Assembly (NCBI GenBank): GCA_022601275.1
Contig: JAHZIT010000005.1
Coordinates: 21,777 to 85,776, forward strand
Reading direction: 5' to 3'
Length of the DNA: 64,000 nt
Source of the DNA: Actinomycetes bacterium
GTDB taxonomy: Bacteria > Actinomycetota > Actinomycetes > Mycobacteriales > Mycobacteriaceae
In this document: piece by piece, positions 46,042-57,559 of the stretch
Numbering within the stretch: position 1 is the stretch's first letter
Layout: each line of letters opens with the position of its first letter
Translations under genes and position numbers: made by a program
The notes under the pieces: generated by a model
What the model was told of the DNA's origin: nothing
Database searches by the model: none
What the model saw: only the letters and a program-made list of their open reading frames with translations

Positions 46042-47012
46042 TGCTGTGCTCCTATCAGATCGTTGTCATCGGTTGAGGAATGAGAGGTTTCGGCGAGCCA
46101 GCGCTCCGCGTCCATCGATGCGGCACAACCACTTCCAGCAGCGGTGATGGCCTGCCGGTAGGTGTGGTCAACGAGATCGCCCGCGGCGAACACGCCCGGG
46201 ATCGAGGTGAAAGTGCTGCGGCCCTGCACCTTCACGTAACCCGCGGCGTCCAGTTCCACCTGGTCACGCACCAGCTCAGAGCGGGGGTCGTGGCCGATGG
46301 CGACGAAGACACCCGTCACGGCCAACACCGATTCCGCACCGGTCGCAGAGTTTCGCAGCCGGATACCGGTCACCTTGGGGTCGCCATCGATGCCGGTGAC
46401 CTCGGTGTTGGTCAGGAACCGGATCTTCTCATTGGTCCGGGCCCGCTCGAGCATGATCTTGGACGCGCGGAACTCGTCGCGGCGGTGGATCAGCGTGACG
46501 CTGCGGGCGAACCGGGTCAAGAAGGTGGCCTCCTCCATCGCCGAGTCGCCACCACCGACCACGGCGATGTCCTGGTGCCGGAAGAAGAAACCGTCACAGG
46601 TGGCGCAGGTGCTGACCCCCATGCCGAGCAGGGCGGCCTCGCCGGGCACACCCAGGTGCCGGGCAGCCGCACCCATGGCCAGAATCACGGCGCGGGCCCG
46701 GTGCGTCTCATCGCCGACGGTGACGGTCTTGACCGGCCCGGCCAGGTCGACGGCGTCGACGTCCTCCATGCGTAAGTCGGCGCCGAAGCGCAGCGCCTGC
46801 TCGCGCATCTCGTCCATCAACTCCGGGCCGGTGATGCCTTCGCGGAAGCCGGGATAGTTCTCCACCTCGGTCGTGGTCATGAGCGCGCCGCCGAACTGGG
46901 TGCCTTCGAACACCAACGGTTTGAGCTGGGCGCGGGCGGCGTACACAGCCGCCGTATAGCCGGCTGGGCCTGATCCGACGACGATGACGTCATGGACGTT
47001 GGGTGATGTCAT
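46038..47012 (-). CDS. trxB: Thioredoxin reductase
   Basis: [30 protein letters not shown] redox centre; overlaps trxC start. Confidence 0.97.
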   Translation of the reverse strand: MTSPNVHDVIVVGSGPAGYTAAVYAARAQLKPLVFEGTQFGGALMTTTEVENYPGFREGITGPELMDEMREQALRFGADLRMEDVDAVDLAGPVKTVTVGDETHRARAVILAMGAAARHLGVPGEAALLGMGVSTCATCDGFFFRHQDIAVVGGGDSAMEEATFLTRFARSVTLIHRRDEFRASKIMLERARTNEKIRFLTNTEVTGIDGDPKVTGIRLRNSATGAESVLAVTGVFVAIGHDPRSELVRDQVELDAAGYVKVQGRSTFTSIPGVFAAGDLVDHTYRQAITAAGSGCAASMDAERWLAETSHSSTDDNDLIGAQQ

Positions 47013-47127
47013 GGGAGCCTTTCTGCGTGCGGCACGAGTTCGAACGACCGCAGTTTCCTGAACAACAGAGTATGCCGAGGTGTTCCCGCTGAAGCTTCCG
47101 GCGCGTCGGAGGCTGCTGCAGTCTGGC

Positions 47128-47937
47128 TCAGGGCGCGGTCAGCACCGTTTCGGCGAGCAGACCGGTGTCCGCGGCGTTGCAGCTCGGCTCGACCACCACC
47201 GCGCCGATTTGGTCCGGCGTGCCGGAGGGAACCAGCAGGAGCACGCCGGGCCGGCCCGATACCTCCAGAGCGCGGCCACCGAGCACCTGGATGGTCGGGG
47301 AGTAGCCGAGACCGGTCAGGCAGGAGGCCCGCCGCCGAGGGTCGGCTAGGGGACCCAGATCTTGCTGCTCGGAGAGGGCCGCACGGAGCTCTGCATCAGA
47401 CAACGGAAAATCAGCGGAAGGAAGATCAGCGGATGCGGTCCTCTCCACGGTGATCTGCGCTGCGGTGGGACCCGCCGGAAACGCCGGTCCGGGATCGCGG
47501 GTCAGGACGAGCGCACCTAGGACGACAGCCGTCGCCACCGCGCAGACTCCGATCACCAGGCCCGCCCGCTGCGCCCGCGTCAGCCGCGGCCGCGGGACGG
47601 TGTGGCCGCCCGTCGACGGCGAACCGGGATTCGGTGCGGTGCGCAATGCGGCGCTCACCCTGGCGGTGACGCTCGCCGGCACGTCCGGCAGAGCCTGCTC
47701 GGCAGCCTCAGCCCCGCCCAGCTGGGCCAGTTCGCGCCGTACCGAATGCAGCAGGGCCAGCGTGCGTGCCGCCTCAGGATCGGAGCGGGCACTCCGTCGG
47801 ACCCGGGCGGCGGTGGCGTTGTCCAGCAGCCCGGCCTGTAGGTCCGCGAGCAGTTGGGGGGTGAGGTCAATGGGATCGAGATCGGGGGGTGCGGGATCGG
47901 GACTCGAGTCAGGCTGGGGGCCCGCGCCGTCGCCCAT
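47128..47937 (-). CDS. rsmA: Anti-sigma-M factor-like membrane protein (Rv3912-like)
   Basis: [32 protein letters not shown] zinc-less anti-sigma-like N-terminus, single TM helix, downstream of sigM. Confidence 0.82.
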   Translation of the reverse strand: MGDGAGPQPDSSPDPAPPDLDPIDLTPQLLADLQAGLLDNATAARVRRSARSDPEAARTLALLHSVRRELAQLGGAEAAEQALPDVPASVTARVSAALRTAPNPGSPSTGGHTVPRPRLTRAQRAGLVIGVCAVATAVVLGALVLTRDPGPAFPAGPTAAQITVERTASADLPSADFPLSDAELRAALSEQQDLGPLADPRRRASCLTGLGYSPTIQVLGGRALEVSGRPGVLLLVPSGTPDQIGAVVVEPSCNAADTGLLAETVLTAP

Positions 47938-48005
47938 CGCTGCCTCCGCCGGTCGTCGCCGCTAGAGTCGCCCCTGAAGATGGGTTCGAGGTTATCTGAC
48001 GGGGC

Positions 48006-48587
48006 CTACTCAGTGGTTGTGGCACCAGCCGCGATGCAGGCCAGCGACGTCGCGAGCTTGCTGCGGGCGCGCGAGCACCTGCTTTTCACCGTGCCCTCTG
48101 CCACCCCGAGGATGCGGGCGGTCTCGGCTACCGAATAGCCCTGCATGTCGACGGCGACGACCGCAGCGCGCTGCTCTACGGGAAGACGCATCAGGGCGCG
48201 CTGCACCACCATCGCGGTGTCCGCCCGCCGGGTCGGGTCGACAGCCCGGCACATCTGTTCGTCCAACTCTTCGTAGGCGTGGGATTTGTTGCGGCGCAAC
48301 CGGTCCAGGCATGCATTGACGACGATGCGGTATAGCCAGCTGCTGACGGCGGAATCGTTGCGAAATGTGCGAGCAGCTCGGTGCGCGGCCAGGAGCGCGT
48401 CTTGTAGCGCATCGGCCGCGTCGTCGGGGTCCCGGCTGGTGAGTAGGGCCAGCCGGTAGAGCTGACGATGGTGGCGGTAGAACAGCTCCTCGAATGCATA
48501 CCGGTCACCGCCAACGTGAGCGGTGAGCAACTCGGCATCGGTACGCAGCCGCCCGGTGTGCCCCCGTGTTCCCCCGAATATCCCCAC
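48006..48587 (-). CDS. sigM: ECF RNA polymerase sigma factor SigM
   Basis: Sigma70 region 2 FEELFYRHHRQLYRLALLTSRDPDDAADALQDALLAA; region 4 YSVAETARILGVAEGTVKSRCSRARSKL. Confidence 0.92.
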   Translation of the reverse strand: MGIFGGTRGHTGRLRTDAELLTAHVGGDRYAFEELFYRHHRQLYRLALLTSRDPDDAADALQDALLAAHRAARTFRNDSAVSSWLYRIVVNACLDRLRRNKSHAYEELDEQMCRAVDPTRRADTAMVVQRALMRLPVEQRAAVVAVDMQGYSVAETARILGVAEGTVKSRCSRARSKLATSLACIAAGATTTE

Positions 48588-48683
48588 AGGCGAACACTAA
48601 ACGGCGCCGGGGGTGGCTTCGGACACCAATTTCCTCGGGGCATCCCGCCCCGCGCCGTATCAGCATGTACGGCGGGCCGCAGT

Positions 48684-51600
48684 TCAGGACGCGGCTTTGA
48701 GGGTGATTTCCGAGACGTCGGTTCGGCTCTCACCATCTACCGACCCGAGAGTGGAAATCCACACCAGCACGTTCGATGTCGGCGACGCGTCGTTCACCTC
48801 GATCGTGTTGGTCCCCGTCTTCAGCGGGGTGGGCTTGGTGAGGGCAGTCGTGTCGTCCAACGCGGTCGGCGTTGCGGTCGGCGAGGACCGAATCTGTACA
48901 GCGGTACCGGTGCTGTTGACATTGATGGTGACCGAGCCGAGAACGGCGGGTTTCGGCAGCTGCAGCATCAGGCCGACCCCGTTCTTGAAGGCAGGGAAGG
49001 GTTTCGCGTCGGTGTAGGTGTCGGTGGGCCAGACCGTCGTCGGGTCGCCATCGATCGCGAGCCCGGCCAGCGCGGGTGCGTCGGCCTCGCCCCCAGGCGA
49101 GAATACAGTTGCGCGAACGGGTTCGATGACCGAACCGTCCCGGATGGGAGCCGCGCTCTCTGACGTGGAGGGTGCGTTCAGGCCGAGTTCGTCGCCACCG
49201 AGACCGTCGCCGACATCGCCGAAAATCCGGCCGAGCACACTCGTCAGCAGCACCAACACCACGACGACGACCACCGCAGCCACCGCGAGTCCGATCATGA
49301 GGAACTTGCGCCGGCGTTGCTCGGCGTCGGGGTCGGATGCAGTCCGCAGCCAGCCCCCGGTGTCGGTGCCAGTGCCGGAGCCCGTACCGGATGCGGCGAC
49401 CTCGACCGGCGCAAGGTGATCGGTGCGGTCGGCGATCGCCGTGGCCTGCTGCAGCAGGTTCAACAGAGTGGGTGCGCTGCGAATCCCGCCGCCCTCCTGG
49501 ACGGCGTGCGATGCGGCGGCCGAGATCTGGAACGGGATGTCGCGATCGAAGGCGCGAGGCTCGATGGGCTGCCCCGCGGCATCGAGCTCGGCGGGCGCGA
49601 GTCCACTGCGCTCACCGGATTCGGGTAGCGGCCAACGATCGATGAGCAGCGCATACAGTGACGCCCCGATACCGCGAATGTCCTCCTCGGGCGTGGCGTC
49701 GGGCATCGTGGCCGGGAACGCCAGTGCCACGTCGCCTTCGATGCTGACGCGAATCCGGCTGGGATGGTCCACGGATAGGGCCACCCCATTGCGGTGCGCG
49801 GCGTCGGCGGCCGCCGCCAGCGACTGGATTGCCCGGGCACCGCCGATCGGGGAAGGTGTGGTGTCGGCGACCTCGGCCAGCGATCCGCCCCGGATCCATT
49901 CGGAGACCACCAGCCCGCCGGAGCCGGTGCTGGCGACGTCGAGCACGCGCGCCACGCCGGGCATGTCGAGGGTGCTCAGCCGCTGTGTCCGGGCCAGGAT
50001 CTCCTGCACGTATCGCTCGGGCAGCGACCCGTCGGGGCCGACGAAAGTCAGCGCCACCTGGCGGTCGAGCGCCGTGTCGAGCGCCTGCCAGAACTGGAGG
50101 TGGGTTGGACCTCCGTGGAAAACCAGGAGCCGGTAGCGCCGGTTGGCGATCATCGCACCGGGGATCAACTTGACGGCTTCAGCTGAGAGCGCCGGCTCGA
50201 TCGGCGGTTGCCGGGGTGCATCGAATGCCGGCGGTTCTCGTGCCGGGTCACTGCCGACATCGGCGGGTGGGCGCGCCTGCGGGGCCGCGGCGTGCGACGG
50301 CGGGCCCGGAGTGCCCGGGTGCGACGGCGGGCCCGGAGTGCCCGGGTCGGCCGGCTTCGCGTGCGCGCCGAAAGTATCTGGCACGTCGGGCTGGAAGTCG
50401 TCAGCTGACGGGCGGTTGACGCGGGTCGGGGGAGGGGTCCCGGCATTGTCTGAGCCCGTGGGGAAGCCACCGGCGGGTTTGTCGCTCACCGCAGATCCTT
50501 TCCGCCTCGAGTCGTCGGCAACCTCAGCCGAAGGTCCCCGCTGCGCCGTCGTGAAATGCGGAAGCCGACGCGACGAGGACAGATTCCGTTGATCAGCGTA
50601 CGGGAGGTTGCTGTCGCCGCGTGGGCGTACGGGAGGCCGCGGTGCCGGTGTCGCGGCCGCCGCCGGGCGAGACAGGAAGCGCCGGCGGACCGCGGCGAGG
50701 GCTGCGTGCGCGTCGGGAACCCTGGCGACGAGCAACACAGCGACGATGATCGGCGCCATGACGATGCCGAGCACCGTCAGCCGCAGCAGCGAACCGACGC
50801 CACCCCACTTGCTGGTCAGGTCCTCGAGCCCGAGGAGCGTGTCGATGAGGTGGGCGGTCAGGCCCGCAACCATCGACGCGGCGATGGTCACCAGGATGGT
50901 GCGGACCACGTCAATGCCGATCAGCCGTCCTTCCGGCGGGTCGAGGCGGGCACGCAGTAGGAAGTAGCCGAGGGTTGCGCCGGCCAAGAACCCCAGCCCG
51001 TTGGCCAGGCCCAGGTAGCCGGCCACCAGATCGGGGTCGTCGGTGAGGTGCGGAGCCGCCAGCGAGGCGGCGATCTTCACCGCCGTGATCACGACGATCA
51101 GCGCGATCGGTGTCCAGGGCTCCTCGCGCGCGTAGAACACCCTCAGCTGCAGCAGCACCAGCGCGTAGGGGATCAGAGTGAACGCCGACAGGGTGATCGC
51201 CATGCCGAGATAGCCGGCGTCGACATCGCCGAAGTTGCCGTAAGCGAACAGTGCGCTGCCGATCGCCGGGCCACCGACGGTCATGATCGCCACGATCGGG
51301 ATCAGCGTCACCATGGTCAACCGGGTTGCCAGGGACAGGTCGGCCAGCACCGCGGGGCCGTCGTCGGCGGCGGCATTGCGTGACAGGCGGGGCATCACGA
51401 CGGTCAGCACGGTGACACCGATGATGCCGAACGGCAGTTGCAGTACCAACCAGGTGTAGTTGTAGATGGCGGGACCCGATGCCGCTGCGGCACTGGCGAT
51501 CTGGTTACCCACAATCAACCCGATCTGGCTGATCAGGACGTAGAGCACCATCGCCAGTGCCATCATGCCGAACCTCTTGAGGCGAGCGTCGATTCCCCAC

Positions 51601-52307
51601 AGCGGGCGCATGCTGATCCGCTGGGCCCGGATAGCGACGAACAACACCGCGGCCTGGGCGACTACACCCAGGGTTGTGCCGATACCGAGCACCAGCAGCT
51701 TCGCGTTGCCCATCTCGACGGGATCGATCGAAAGTTCGCCAGGAACAAGGACATACAACCCCAGGGTGAGGATCGCGATGACATTGTTGACCACCGGGGC
51801 CCACGCCGGGGGCCCGAAGATGTTGCGGGTGTTCAGGATCGCCATGAACACTGACGACAGTCCGTAGAAGATGATCTGCGGAAGCAGTAGGTAGGCGAAC
51901 GCTGTGGTGAGGGGCCTGTTCACCAGCGGTTCCGAACCCAGCATCAGGTCGACCAGCAGTGGCGCCGCCAACGTCGAGGCCAGGGTTACCAGCAGTAGCA
52001 GCGCGGTGGCCAGGGTGAGCAGGCGCCGGATGAAAGCGGCACCGCCGTCGGAGTCGTCGAGTTCGGCGCGCGCGAGGACCGGCACGAAGATCGCGGTGAA
52101 CGTCGCCTCGAGTACCAGCGCGGCGATGAGGTTGGGCAACTGGTTGGCTACGGTGAACGCGCTGGACAAGGCGGCGCCGAGGATCGCCGCGAGGAGCACG
52201 ATGCGGGCGAAGCCGGTGAGCCTGCTGACAAGCGTGGCCGCGGCCATGCCCCACGACCGCGATACCACCGCCGAGTCCGACAATTCGGCGCGGTCGGGAT
52301 TATTCAC
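48684..52307 (-). CDS. murJ: MurJ/MviN lipid II flippase fused to an intracellular pseudokinase and extracellular C-terminal domain
   Basis: 1207 aa; MATE/MviN N-terminus (MAAATLVSRLTGFARIVLLAAILG), kinase-like segment lacking HRD/DFG motifs, TM helix, C-terminal sugar-binding-like domain. Confidence 0.95.
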   Translation of the reverse strand: MNNPDRAELSDSAVVSRSWGMAAATLVSRLTGFARIVLLAAILGAALSSAFTVANQLPNLIAALVLEATFTAIFVPVLARAELDDSDGGAAFIRRLLTLATALLLLVTLASTLAAPLLVDLMLGSEPLVNRPLTTAFAYLLLPQIIFYGLSSVFMAILNTRNIFGPPAWAPVVNNVIAILTLGLYVLVPGELSIDPVEMGNAKLLVLGIGTTLGVVAQAAVLFVAIRAQRISMRPLWGIDARLKRFGMMALAMVLYVLISQIGLIVGNQIASAAAASGPAIYNYTWLVLQLPFGIIGVTVLTVVMPRLSRNAAADDGPAVLADLSLATRLTMVTLIPIVAIMTVGGPAIGSALFAYGNFGDVDAGYLGMAITLSAFTLIPYALVLLQLRVFYAREEPWTPIALIVVITAVKIAASLAAPHLTDDPDLVAGYLGLANGLGFLAGATLGYFLLRARLDPPEGRLIGIDVVRTILVTIAASMVAGLTAHLIDTLLGLEDLTSKWGGVGSLLRLTVLGIVMAPIIVAVLLVARVPDAHAALAAVRRRFLSRPAAAATPAPRPPVRPRGDSNLPYADQRNLSSSRRLPHFTTAQRGPSAEVADDSRRKGSAVSDKPAGGFPTGSDNAGTPPPTRVNRPSADDFQPDVPDTFGAHAKPADPGTPGPPSHPGTPGPPSHAAAPQARPPADVGSDPAREPPAFDAPRQPPIEPALSAEAVKLIPGAMIANRRYRLLVFHGGPTHLQFWQALDTALDRQVALTFVGPDGSLPERYVQEILARTQRLSTLDMPGVARVLDVASTGSGGLVVSEWIRGGSLAEVADTTPSPIGGARAIQSLAAAADAAHRNGVALSVDHPSRIRVSIEGDVALAFPATMPDATPEEDIRGIGASLYALLIDRWPLPESGERSGLAPAELDAAGQPIEPRAFDRDIPFQISAAASHAVQEGGGIRSAPTLLNLLQQATAIADRTDHLAPVEVAASGTGSGTGTDTGGWLRTASDPDAEQRRRKFLMIGLAVAAVVVVVVLVLLTSVLGRIFGDVGDGLGGDELGLNAPSTSESAAPIRDGSVIEPVRATVFSPGGEADAPALAGLAIDGDPTTVWPTDTYTDAKPFPAFKNGVGLMLQLPKPAVLGSVTINVNSTGTAVQIRSSPTATPTALDDTTALTKPTPLKTGTNTIEVNDASPTSNVLVWISTLGSVDGESRTDVSEITLKAAS
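50292..50345 (-). repeat. Perfect 27-bp tandem duplication in the murJ linker (PGTPGPPSH x2)
   Basis: gtgcgacggcgggcccggagtgcccgg twice head to tail. Confidence 0.92.
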
Positions 52308-54682
52308 GGGCGCCGCCGGGGAGCGTCTTGGCCGGCCTGGTCATCGCCGTATGCCAGGGCCACTTCGATCGGGTCGGGGCGGTCCAGATCAGCGCGGTCG
52401 GGCTGGCCGCGGAATCGGTGCCACAACCGCCGGCCGGCCAGCAGAAACAGGACTGCGCCGGCGGATAACGTGATGAAGAAGAGCAGCTTGCCGTAGGCGT
52501 TGGAGTGCACCGACAGACGAACCGGCTCACCCAGCGGCAGGCCTTCGGCGGTGCGCAGCGTGACGTCCACCGCCACTCGCTGGGTGAAATGCACCTCGAT
52601 CGGCACCTTCAGCGGCAGGAAGCCGGGCGGCAGCACGATCTCACCCATGTCGGTCACCGTCATGCCGGGGGGAGCGTCGATATCCAGCCGTACCCGGATC
52701 GGCACCGGCAGGTCATTGCGAAGTGCCAGCGGCAGCGGGCTGCGTTCGGTCGCCAACGTGTACGAGCCGCCCGGGTTGACGATGGCGACGGCCCTGAACA
52801 AGTCCTCTACGGTGCGAGCCACCGTGGTGAGCCGTTGCTGGGCCAGCCCGTTGCGGGCATTGGGCGGCACCGAAAGGCTCAGTGCGCGAAGTAGGTCCTC
52901 GCGTAGCGGTGCCGTGTACTGGCCACCGGTCTGCCCGGTGCGTTCGTCGGTGGTCAGTGCCGCCGTCAGGCCCCCGAGTCGGCCGTTCACCGCGGCTATG
53001 CCCGAGACGACCTCGTCGTCGAACCGCCCCCGGGGGTTGCCCAGTGGCCCCGACGGCAGCGACGTGGATTCGGTCACCGCGGTGGCCTCGTCGATCAGTG
53101 CGGTCAGCGGGCGCGGAACCGTAAGTCCGGCCCGGATGCTGGTAGCCAACGCGGTGAGGACGGACTGCGCGTCCAGGGCTGACAGATTCCACAGCAGGGG
53201 AGGCATCAGGATCTGGGTTCGTGGCACCGTGTCGGGCGCGAGGCTTCGCCACAGCATCGAGGCGAGCGCATTCTGGCGCCGAGCCACCTCGGTGTCCTGT
53301 TTGAGCGCGATGTCCAGAGACGGGTCGAGATAAGAGGGCGATTCGGGGGCGGCGCCCATACCGGCCAGCGCCGCCCCCACCGCGGGGTCGAAGGGGGCCG
53401 CGACAACGGTGGGTGTGTAGCGCACGGGTTCGGTGTCGGCGGTCTCGGGTACACCGCCGTCCGAGGCGCCGGACCCGGACAGCTGGGCAGCGCCGATCGC
53501 CACGGTGGGACCCTGTTGGGACAGTAACTGCACGGCAGGTCCGGTCAGCGGTCCGTCGCCGACCAGGCTGGCGCCGCGGGTCGAGGTGATGCCCAGGATC
53601 CGGTCGACGATGTTGGCGGCCCCCGTGGTGGCCGCGGCCGACAGGGTGGGGTCGGCGACCCGATGCAGGGCGTCGAGGTCGGCCTGGGCGTAGGTCGTGG
53701 GTGCCACACACATCCGTTGGGCCAGCACCTTGAGCCTGTTGAGCCAGTCGATGGCGGCCTGCTGCCCGGTACCTGGATGCGTCGGGGTACCCGGGCCCGC
53801 GTCGGAGGCGTCGTTGACGACGTAGCCTCCGGTCATCGCATTGACCGTGACGAGTAGGTCGGGGTCGACGGCCAGACACAACGCAGGTGTGATCTCACCG
53901 CCGGGATTGACCTCCGGGCTGGTCGCGAAGTCGACTGCGGTCAGCATGATGTCCAGGCGCCCTCCGGTGGCCAGCGACGTCGCGAGGTCGTCGTCGATCA
54001 GCCGGACAGGGGTCGTGCCCCCCGGGGCGCCGGCCGCCAGTCGTGGCCGGTCGGCCAGTGGCCAGAACATCGTCAACCCGACCGGGCGAGTGATGTTCGG
54101 CGGCACGACGGAGCTCAGGGCGTCGACTTCGCCGACGTCAGGAGCCTCATCGGGCGGCACACCGAGCACCGGCATCAGGAACCGAGAATCGTCGAGCCGG
54201 GCAGGTGCCCCGTAGTCGGGGGTGCCGTTCACATTGACCATGACGGGGTAGACGCCGGGACTTTCGATGTCCAGTGAAGGGCGGTCCGCGGACCGCAGCG
54301 GATAGGCCAGACGGAATGGAATGTCCTGTCCGCGAGCAATTTCGGGGGCCACAGCGATGAAATCGGCCACCGGGGTGTACTGATCGACGTCGCCGGATAG
54401 GTCGGTGCGAAGCGCGCTGGAGGAGGAGACGGCGGCGGCTCGCTCCAGCCGCACCACCACGTCGCGGACCACGCGGTCGCCGACGTTGCTGATCTTGCCG
54501 GAAACGGTGACAACGGGCTCGCTGGTCGTGGTGATGACGTCGGGGGTGACGCTGTCGATCTGAACATGCAGGAAAGGGGTGTTTCCCGGCCGACCTTCGG
54601 CCACCCCGGATCCGGCCAGCGGCAGGAGCGCCAACAGCAGGGTGGTGACGGTGGCCAGCAGCCGTACGGGCGGCCCGCTCAC
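52304..54682 (-). CDS. DUF6049-type secreted/membrane protein (Rv3909-like)
   Basis: N-terminal signal [24 protein letters not shown]-terminal [24 protein letters not shown]; between murJ and mutT4. Confidence 0.86.
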   Translation of the reverse strand: MSGPPVRLLATVTTLLLALLPLAGSGVAEGRPGNTPFLHVQIDSVTPDVITTTSEPVVTVSGKISNVGDRVVRDVVVRLERAAAVSSSSALRTDLSGDVDQYTPVADFIAVAPEIARGQDIPFRLAYPLRSADRPSLDIESPGVYPVMVNVNGTPDYGAPARLDDSRFLMPVLGVPPDEAPDVGEVDALSSVVPPNITRPVGLTMFWPLADRPRLAAGAPGGTTPVRLIDDDLATSLATGGRLDIMLTAVDFATSPEVNPGGEITPALCLAVDPDLLVTVNAMTGGYVVNDASDAGPGTPTHPGTGQQAAIDWLNRLKVLAQRMCVAPTTYAQADLDALHRVADPTLSAAATTGAANIVDRILGITSTRGASLVGDGPLTGPAVQLLSQQGPTVAIGAAQLSGSGASDGGVPETADTEPVRYTPTVVAAPFDPAVGAALAGMGAAPESPSYLDPSLDIALKQDTEVARRQNALASMLWRSLAPDTVPRTQILMPPLLWNLSALDAQSVLTALATSIRAGLTVPRPLTALIDEATAVTESTSLPSGPLGNPRGRFDDEVVSGIAAVNGRLGGLTAALTTDERTGQTGGQYTAPLREDLLRALSLSVPPNARNGLAQQRLTTVARTVEDLFRAVAIVNPGGSYTLATERSPLPLALRNDLPVPIRVRLDIDAPPGMTVTDMGEIVLPPGFLPLKVPIEVHFTQRVAVDVTLRTAEGLPLGEPVRLSVHSNAYGKLLFFITLSAGAVLFLLAGRRLWHRFRGQPDRADLDRPDPIEVALAYGDDQAGQDAPRRRP

Positions 54683-55464
54683 GGCCCCGGTCCGCAGCCG
54701 TTCGTCCGCTGGCCGGGCTGTGGTTGAGCGGCGGGGCCAGGCCTTTTCTTGCGGGTGCGCGAGTGTGTCTGTCCCCGCAATCGCGGGGCTGTTCGGGGCA
54801 GCGGGGGCAAGGCGCCGGGCCCGTCGGACTGCAGCTTGTCGATCAACTCGTCGGCAACCTCTGCGAGACGCCGTTCATCGGCGTAGGCGAGCCGCGAGGG
54901 CAGTTCGCCCAGCGGTACCCAAGCCACCTCGGTGACCTCGACGTCCTCGTCGGAGAGCTCACCGCCCAGGAACCGCATCAAGTAGTGGTGCACGGTCTTG
55001 TGCACGCGCCGGCCCTCGGTGACAAACCAATAGTCGATGCTGCCCAACGCTGCCAGCACGCTGCCCTGGATGCCGGTCTCCTCGGCGACTTCGCGGATCG
55101 CGGTCTGATCTGCGGTCTCACCCACCTCGATATGGCCCTTCGGCAGCGACCACAACATGCGTCCCCGTCGGTCGATACGGCCGATCAACGCCGCGACCTG
55201 GCTTTCCTTGGGCCCGTCGATACCGTCGATGACCAGGCCGCCCGCCGAGGTCTCATGCACGGTGCGAAGCCGGGCGGGGGGCCGTCGGGGACGTGCCTTC
55301 TGCGGTTTTGGCGCCGGAGTCGACTCGGCACTCTCCAGGCCGGACGGGGTGTGTCGGCGTTGTCCACCGGCCTGGTCGGCTCCCGCCTCGGGCGGACCGA
55401 CCGCGCGTCGGCCGCGGCGCCGACCACGGCGCCGTCGGGGTTTGGGCTGCTCGCCGTCCGACAC
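54679..55464 (-). CDS. mutT4: NUDIX hydrolase (MutT4-like)
   Basis: [30 protein letters not shown] box; basic N-terminal tail. Confidence 0.93.
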   Translation of the reverse strand: MSDGEQPKPRRRRGRRRGRRAVGPPEAGADQAGGQRRHTPSGLESAESTPAPKPQKARPRRPPARLRTVHETSAGGLVIDGIDGPKESQVAALIGRIDRRGRMLWSLPKGHIEVGETADQTAIREVAEETGIQGSVLAALGSIDYWFVTEGRRVHKTVHHYLMRFLGGELSDEDVEVTEVAWVPLGELPSRLAYADERRLAEVADELIDKLQSDGPGALPPLPRTAPRLRGQTHSRTRKKRPGPAAQPQPGQRTNGCGPGP

Positions 55465-55549
55465 TCAAGCGATAGTAGTTGGGATGAACGGCGGCCCTCG
55501 CCGCACTCGCCGGTAGGTGACACGGCTGTGACCACTATGCTCATCGGAC

Positions 55550-57025
55550 GTGTCCGACCCCGGTAGAGACAGCGCCCCCAGCGCTGACGTTTCTGAACTG
55601 TTGGCCGGCGCGCAAGTGTCGCTGCAGCGGCACGGCGAGGTGCTTCGGGCACTCGGCGGGCTCTTCGCCGAGGACGGGCACCAGCTGTATCTGGTGGGGG
55701 GAAGCGTCCGGGACGCCCTGCTCGGCCGCCTGGGCTCCGATCTCGATTTCACCACCGACGCCCGCCCCGATCAAATGCAGCGGCTGTTGCGCGACTGGGC
55801 GGATACCCTGTGGGACACCGGCATCGAGTTCGGCACGATCGGCGTTGGTAAGGGTGCAGAACGGTTGGAGCTGACCACTTTCCGCGCCGATTCCTATGAT
55901 CAGGTGTCGCGAAATCCCGATGTCCGGTTCGGCACCGAACTGGCTGAGGATCTGGTGCGACGGGATTTCACCGTCAACGCCATGGCGGTCCGGATTTCCC
56001 CAGATGGACCTGCGGAGTTCCTCGATCCGCTGGGCGGGCTGGCCGCCCTGGATGCGGGTCTGCTGGATACGCCCGCGGCTCCGGAAGTGTCTTTCGGCGA
56101 TGATCCGCTGCGAATGTTGCGCGCAGCCAGATTCGTCTCCCAGCTCGGCTTCACCCTGGCGCCGCGCGTGCGCCGCGCACTCGAGGAGATGGCGCCGCAG
56201 CTGGGCAGGATTACCGCCGAGCGCGTGGCAACCGAACTGGACAAGCTCCTGCTGGGCGCCCACCCCGTCGCCGGTGTGGACCTGATGGTCGAGACGGGTC
56301 TGGGTGAGGTGGTGCTGCCCGAGGTGGGGGCGATGCGGATGGCGATCGACGAGCATCACCAGCACAAGGACGTTTACCAGCATTCGTTGAAGGTGCTCAA
56401 GCAGGCGATCGAGCTCGAGGAGGTTGCGAGCGCGCCGGACCTGGTGCTGCGGTGGGCGGCGTTGCTGCACGACATCGGCAAGCCCGCGACGCGCAGGCAC
56501 GAACCCGATGGGGGGGTCAGCTTCCATCACCACGAGGTGGTCGGCGCGAAAATGGTCCGCCAGCGGATGCGCGCCCTGAGGTATTCCAAGCAGATGGTCG
56601 ACGACGTTTCGCAGCTGGTCTACCTGCATCTGCGCTTCCACGGTTACGGAGACGGTCGTTGGACGGACTCGGCGGTGCGGCGCTACGTGACCGATGCCGG
56701 CCCGCTGCTGGACCGCCTGCACAAGTTGGTGCGCGCCGACTGCACTACTCGGAACAAGCGCCGGGCGGCTCGGCTGCAGGCGAATTACGACGACTTGGAG
56801 CACCGCATTGACGCGCTCGCGGCCAAGGAGGATCTGGCCCGGGTCCGCCCCGACCTGGACGGCAACGAGATAATGCGCATCCTGGACATCCCGGCGGGTC
56901 CGCAGGTCGGCCGGGCCTGGGCTCACCTCAAGGAGCTCAGGCTGGATCGCGGCCCGCTCAGCCATGAGGATGCGGTGCAGGAGTTGCTCAAGTGGTGGAA
57001 CGAGAACGCACCGCCGCGCGTCTGA
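55550..57025 (+). CDS. pcnA: CCA tRNA nucleotidyltransferase
   Basis: YLVGGSVRDALLGRLGSDLDFTTDARPDQ; HD motif LLHDIGKPATRRHEPDGGVSFHHHE. Confidence 0.96.
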   Translation: MSDPGRDSAPSADVSELLAGAQVSLQRHGEVLRALGGLFAEDGHQLYLVGGSVRDALLGRLGSDLDFTTDARPDQMQRLLRDWADTLWDTGIEFGTIGVGKGAERLELTTFRADSYDQVSRNPDVRFGTELAEDLVRRDFTVNAMAVRISPDGPAEFLDPLGGLAALDAGLLDTPAAPEVSFGDDPLRMLRAARFVSQLGFTLAPRVRRALEEMAPQLGRITAERVATELDKLLLGAHPVAGVDLMVETGLGEVVLPEVGAMRMAIDEHHQHKDVYQHSLKVLKQAIELEEVASAPDLVLRWAALLHDIGKPATRRHEPDGGVSFHHHEVVGAKMVRQRMRALRYSKQMVDDVSQLVYLHLRFHGYGDGRWTDSAVRRYVTDAGPLLDRLHKLVRADCTTRNKRRAARLQANYDDLEHRIDALAAKEDLARVRPDLDGNEIMRILDIPAGPQVGRAWAHLKELRLDRGPLSHEDAVQELLKWWNENAPPRV

Positions 57026-57031
57026 TCAGGT

Positions 57032-57532
57032 ATGGAGTACTGCATCGGTGACCCTGACGGCTCGGCGACCATGTGGACGGTCGACGCGGACAGCGATCTC
57101 GACGGTGACGGGCGGCTGGAGGCGATCGGTCTCGACGTCGACGGCGACGGCCTGATCGACGACGTGCTGGCCGACCTCGACGATGACGGGGTAGCCGATC
57201 ACGCAGTGCTCGACCTGGACGAGGACGGTCGGCCGGAGGCCTACTTCACCGACGACGGCACAGGGACCTGGGCTTTGAGCCTGGACCGGGGCGGCATGCG
57301 CTGGTTCGGGCTGGATGGGGTCGAGCGGACCGTGGGGCCCGCGGTCACGGTCGATCTCGACGGTGATGGCGTGCCCGCGGAGCGGCTTGCAGATATCGAC
57401 CGCGATGGCCTCGCGGACCGGGCTTTCGGCGCCGGGTTGGCATGGGTGGACACTGACGGCGACGGGCGTTGGGATGTCCGGCTCGGCGACGGCGACGGCG
57501 ACGGCAGGGCCGACAGCGCGGGCCGCATCTAG
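57032..57532 (+). CDS. Hypothetical Asp/Gly-rich protein with repeated DxDxDG motifs
   Basis: DLDGDGRLEA, DVDGDGLIDD, DLDDDGVADH, DLDEDGRPEA, DLDGDGVPAE, DIDRDGLADR, DTDGDGRWDV, DGDGDGRADS; begins 6 nt after pcnA stop. Confidence 0.85.
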   Translation: MEYCIGDPDGSATMWTVDADSDLDGDGRLEAIGLDVDGDGLIDDVLADLDDDGVADHAVLDLDEDGRPEAYFTDDGTGTWALSLDRGGMRWFGLDGVERTVGPAVTVDLDGDGVPAERLADIDRDGLADRAFGAGLAWVDTDGDGRWDVRLGDGDGDGRADSAGRI

Positions 57533-57559
57533 CGCACGTGCCTGCGGTCGCCTTCGGGC

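Noticed and set aside
55541-56965. 474-aa - strand ORF antisense to pcnA
   Set aside because: Shadow ORF of pcnA with no family motifs.
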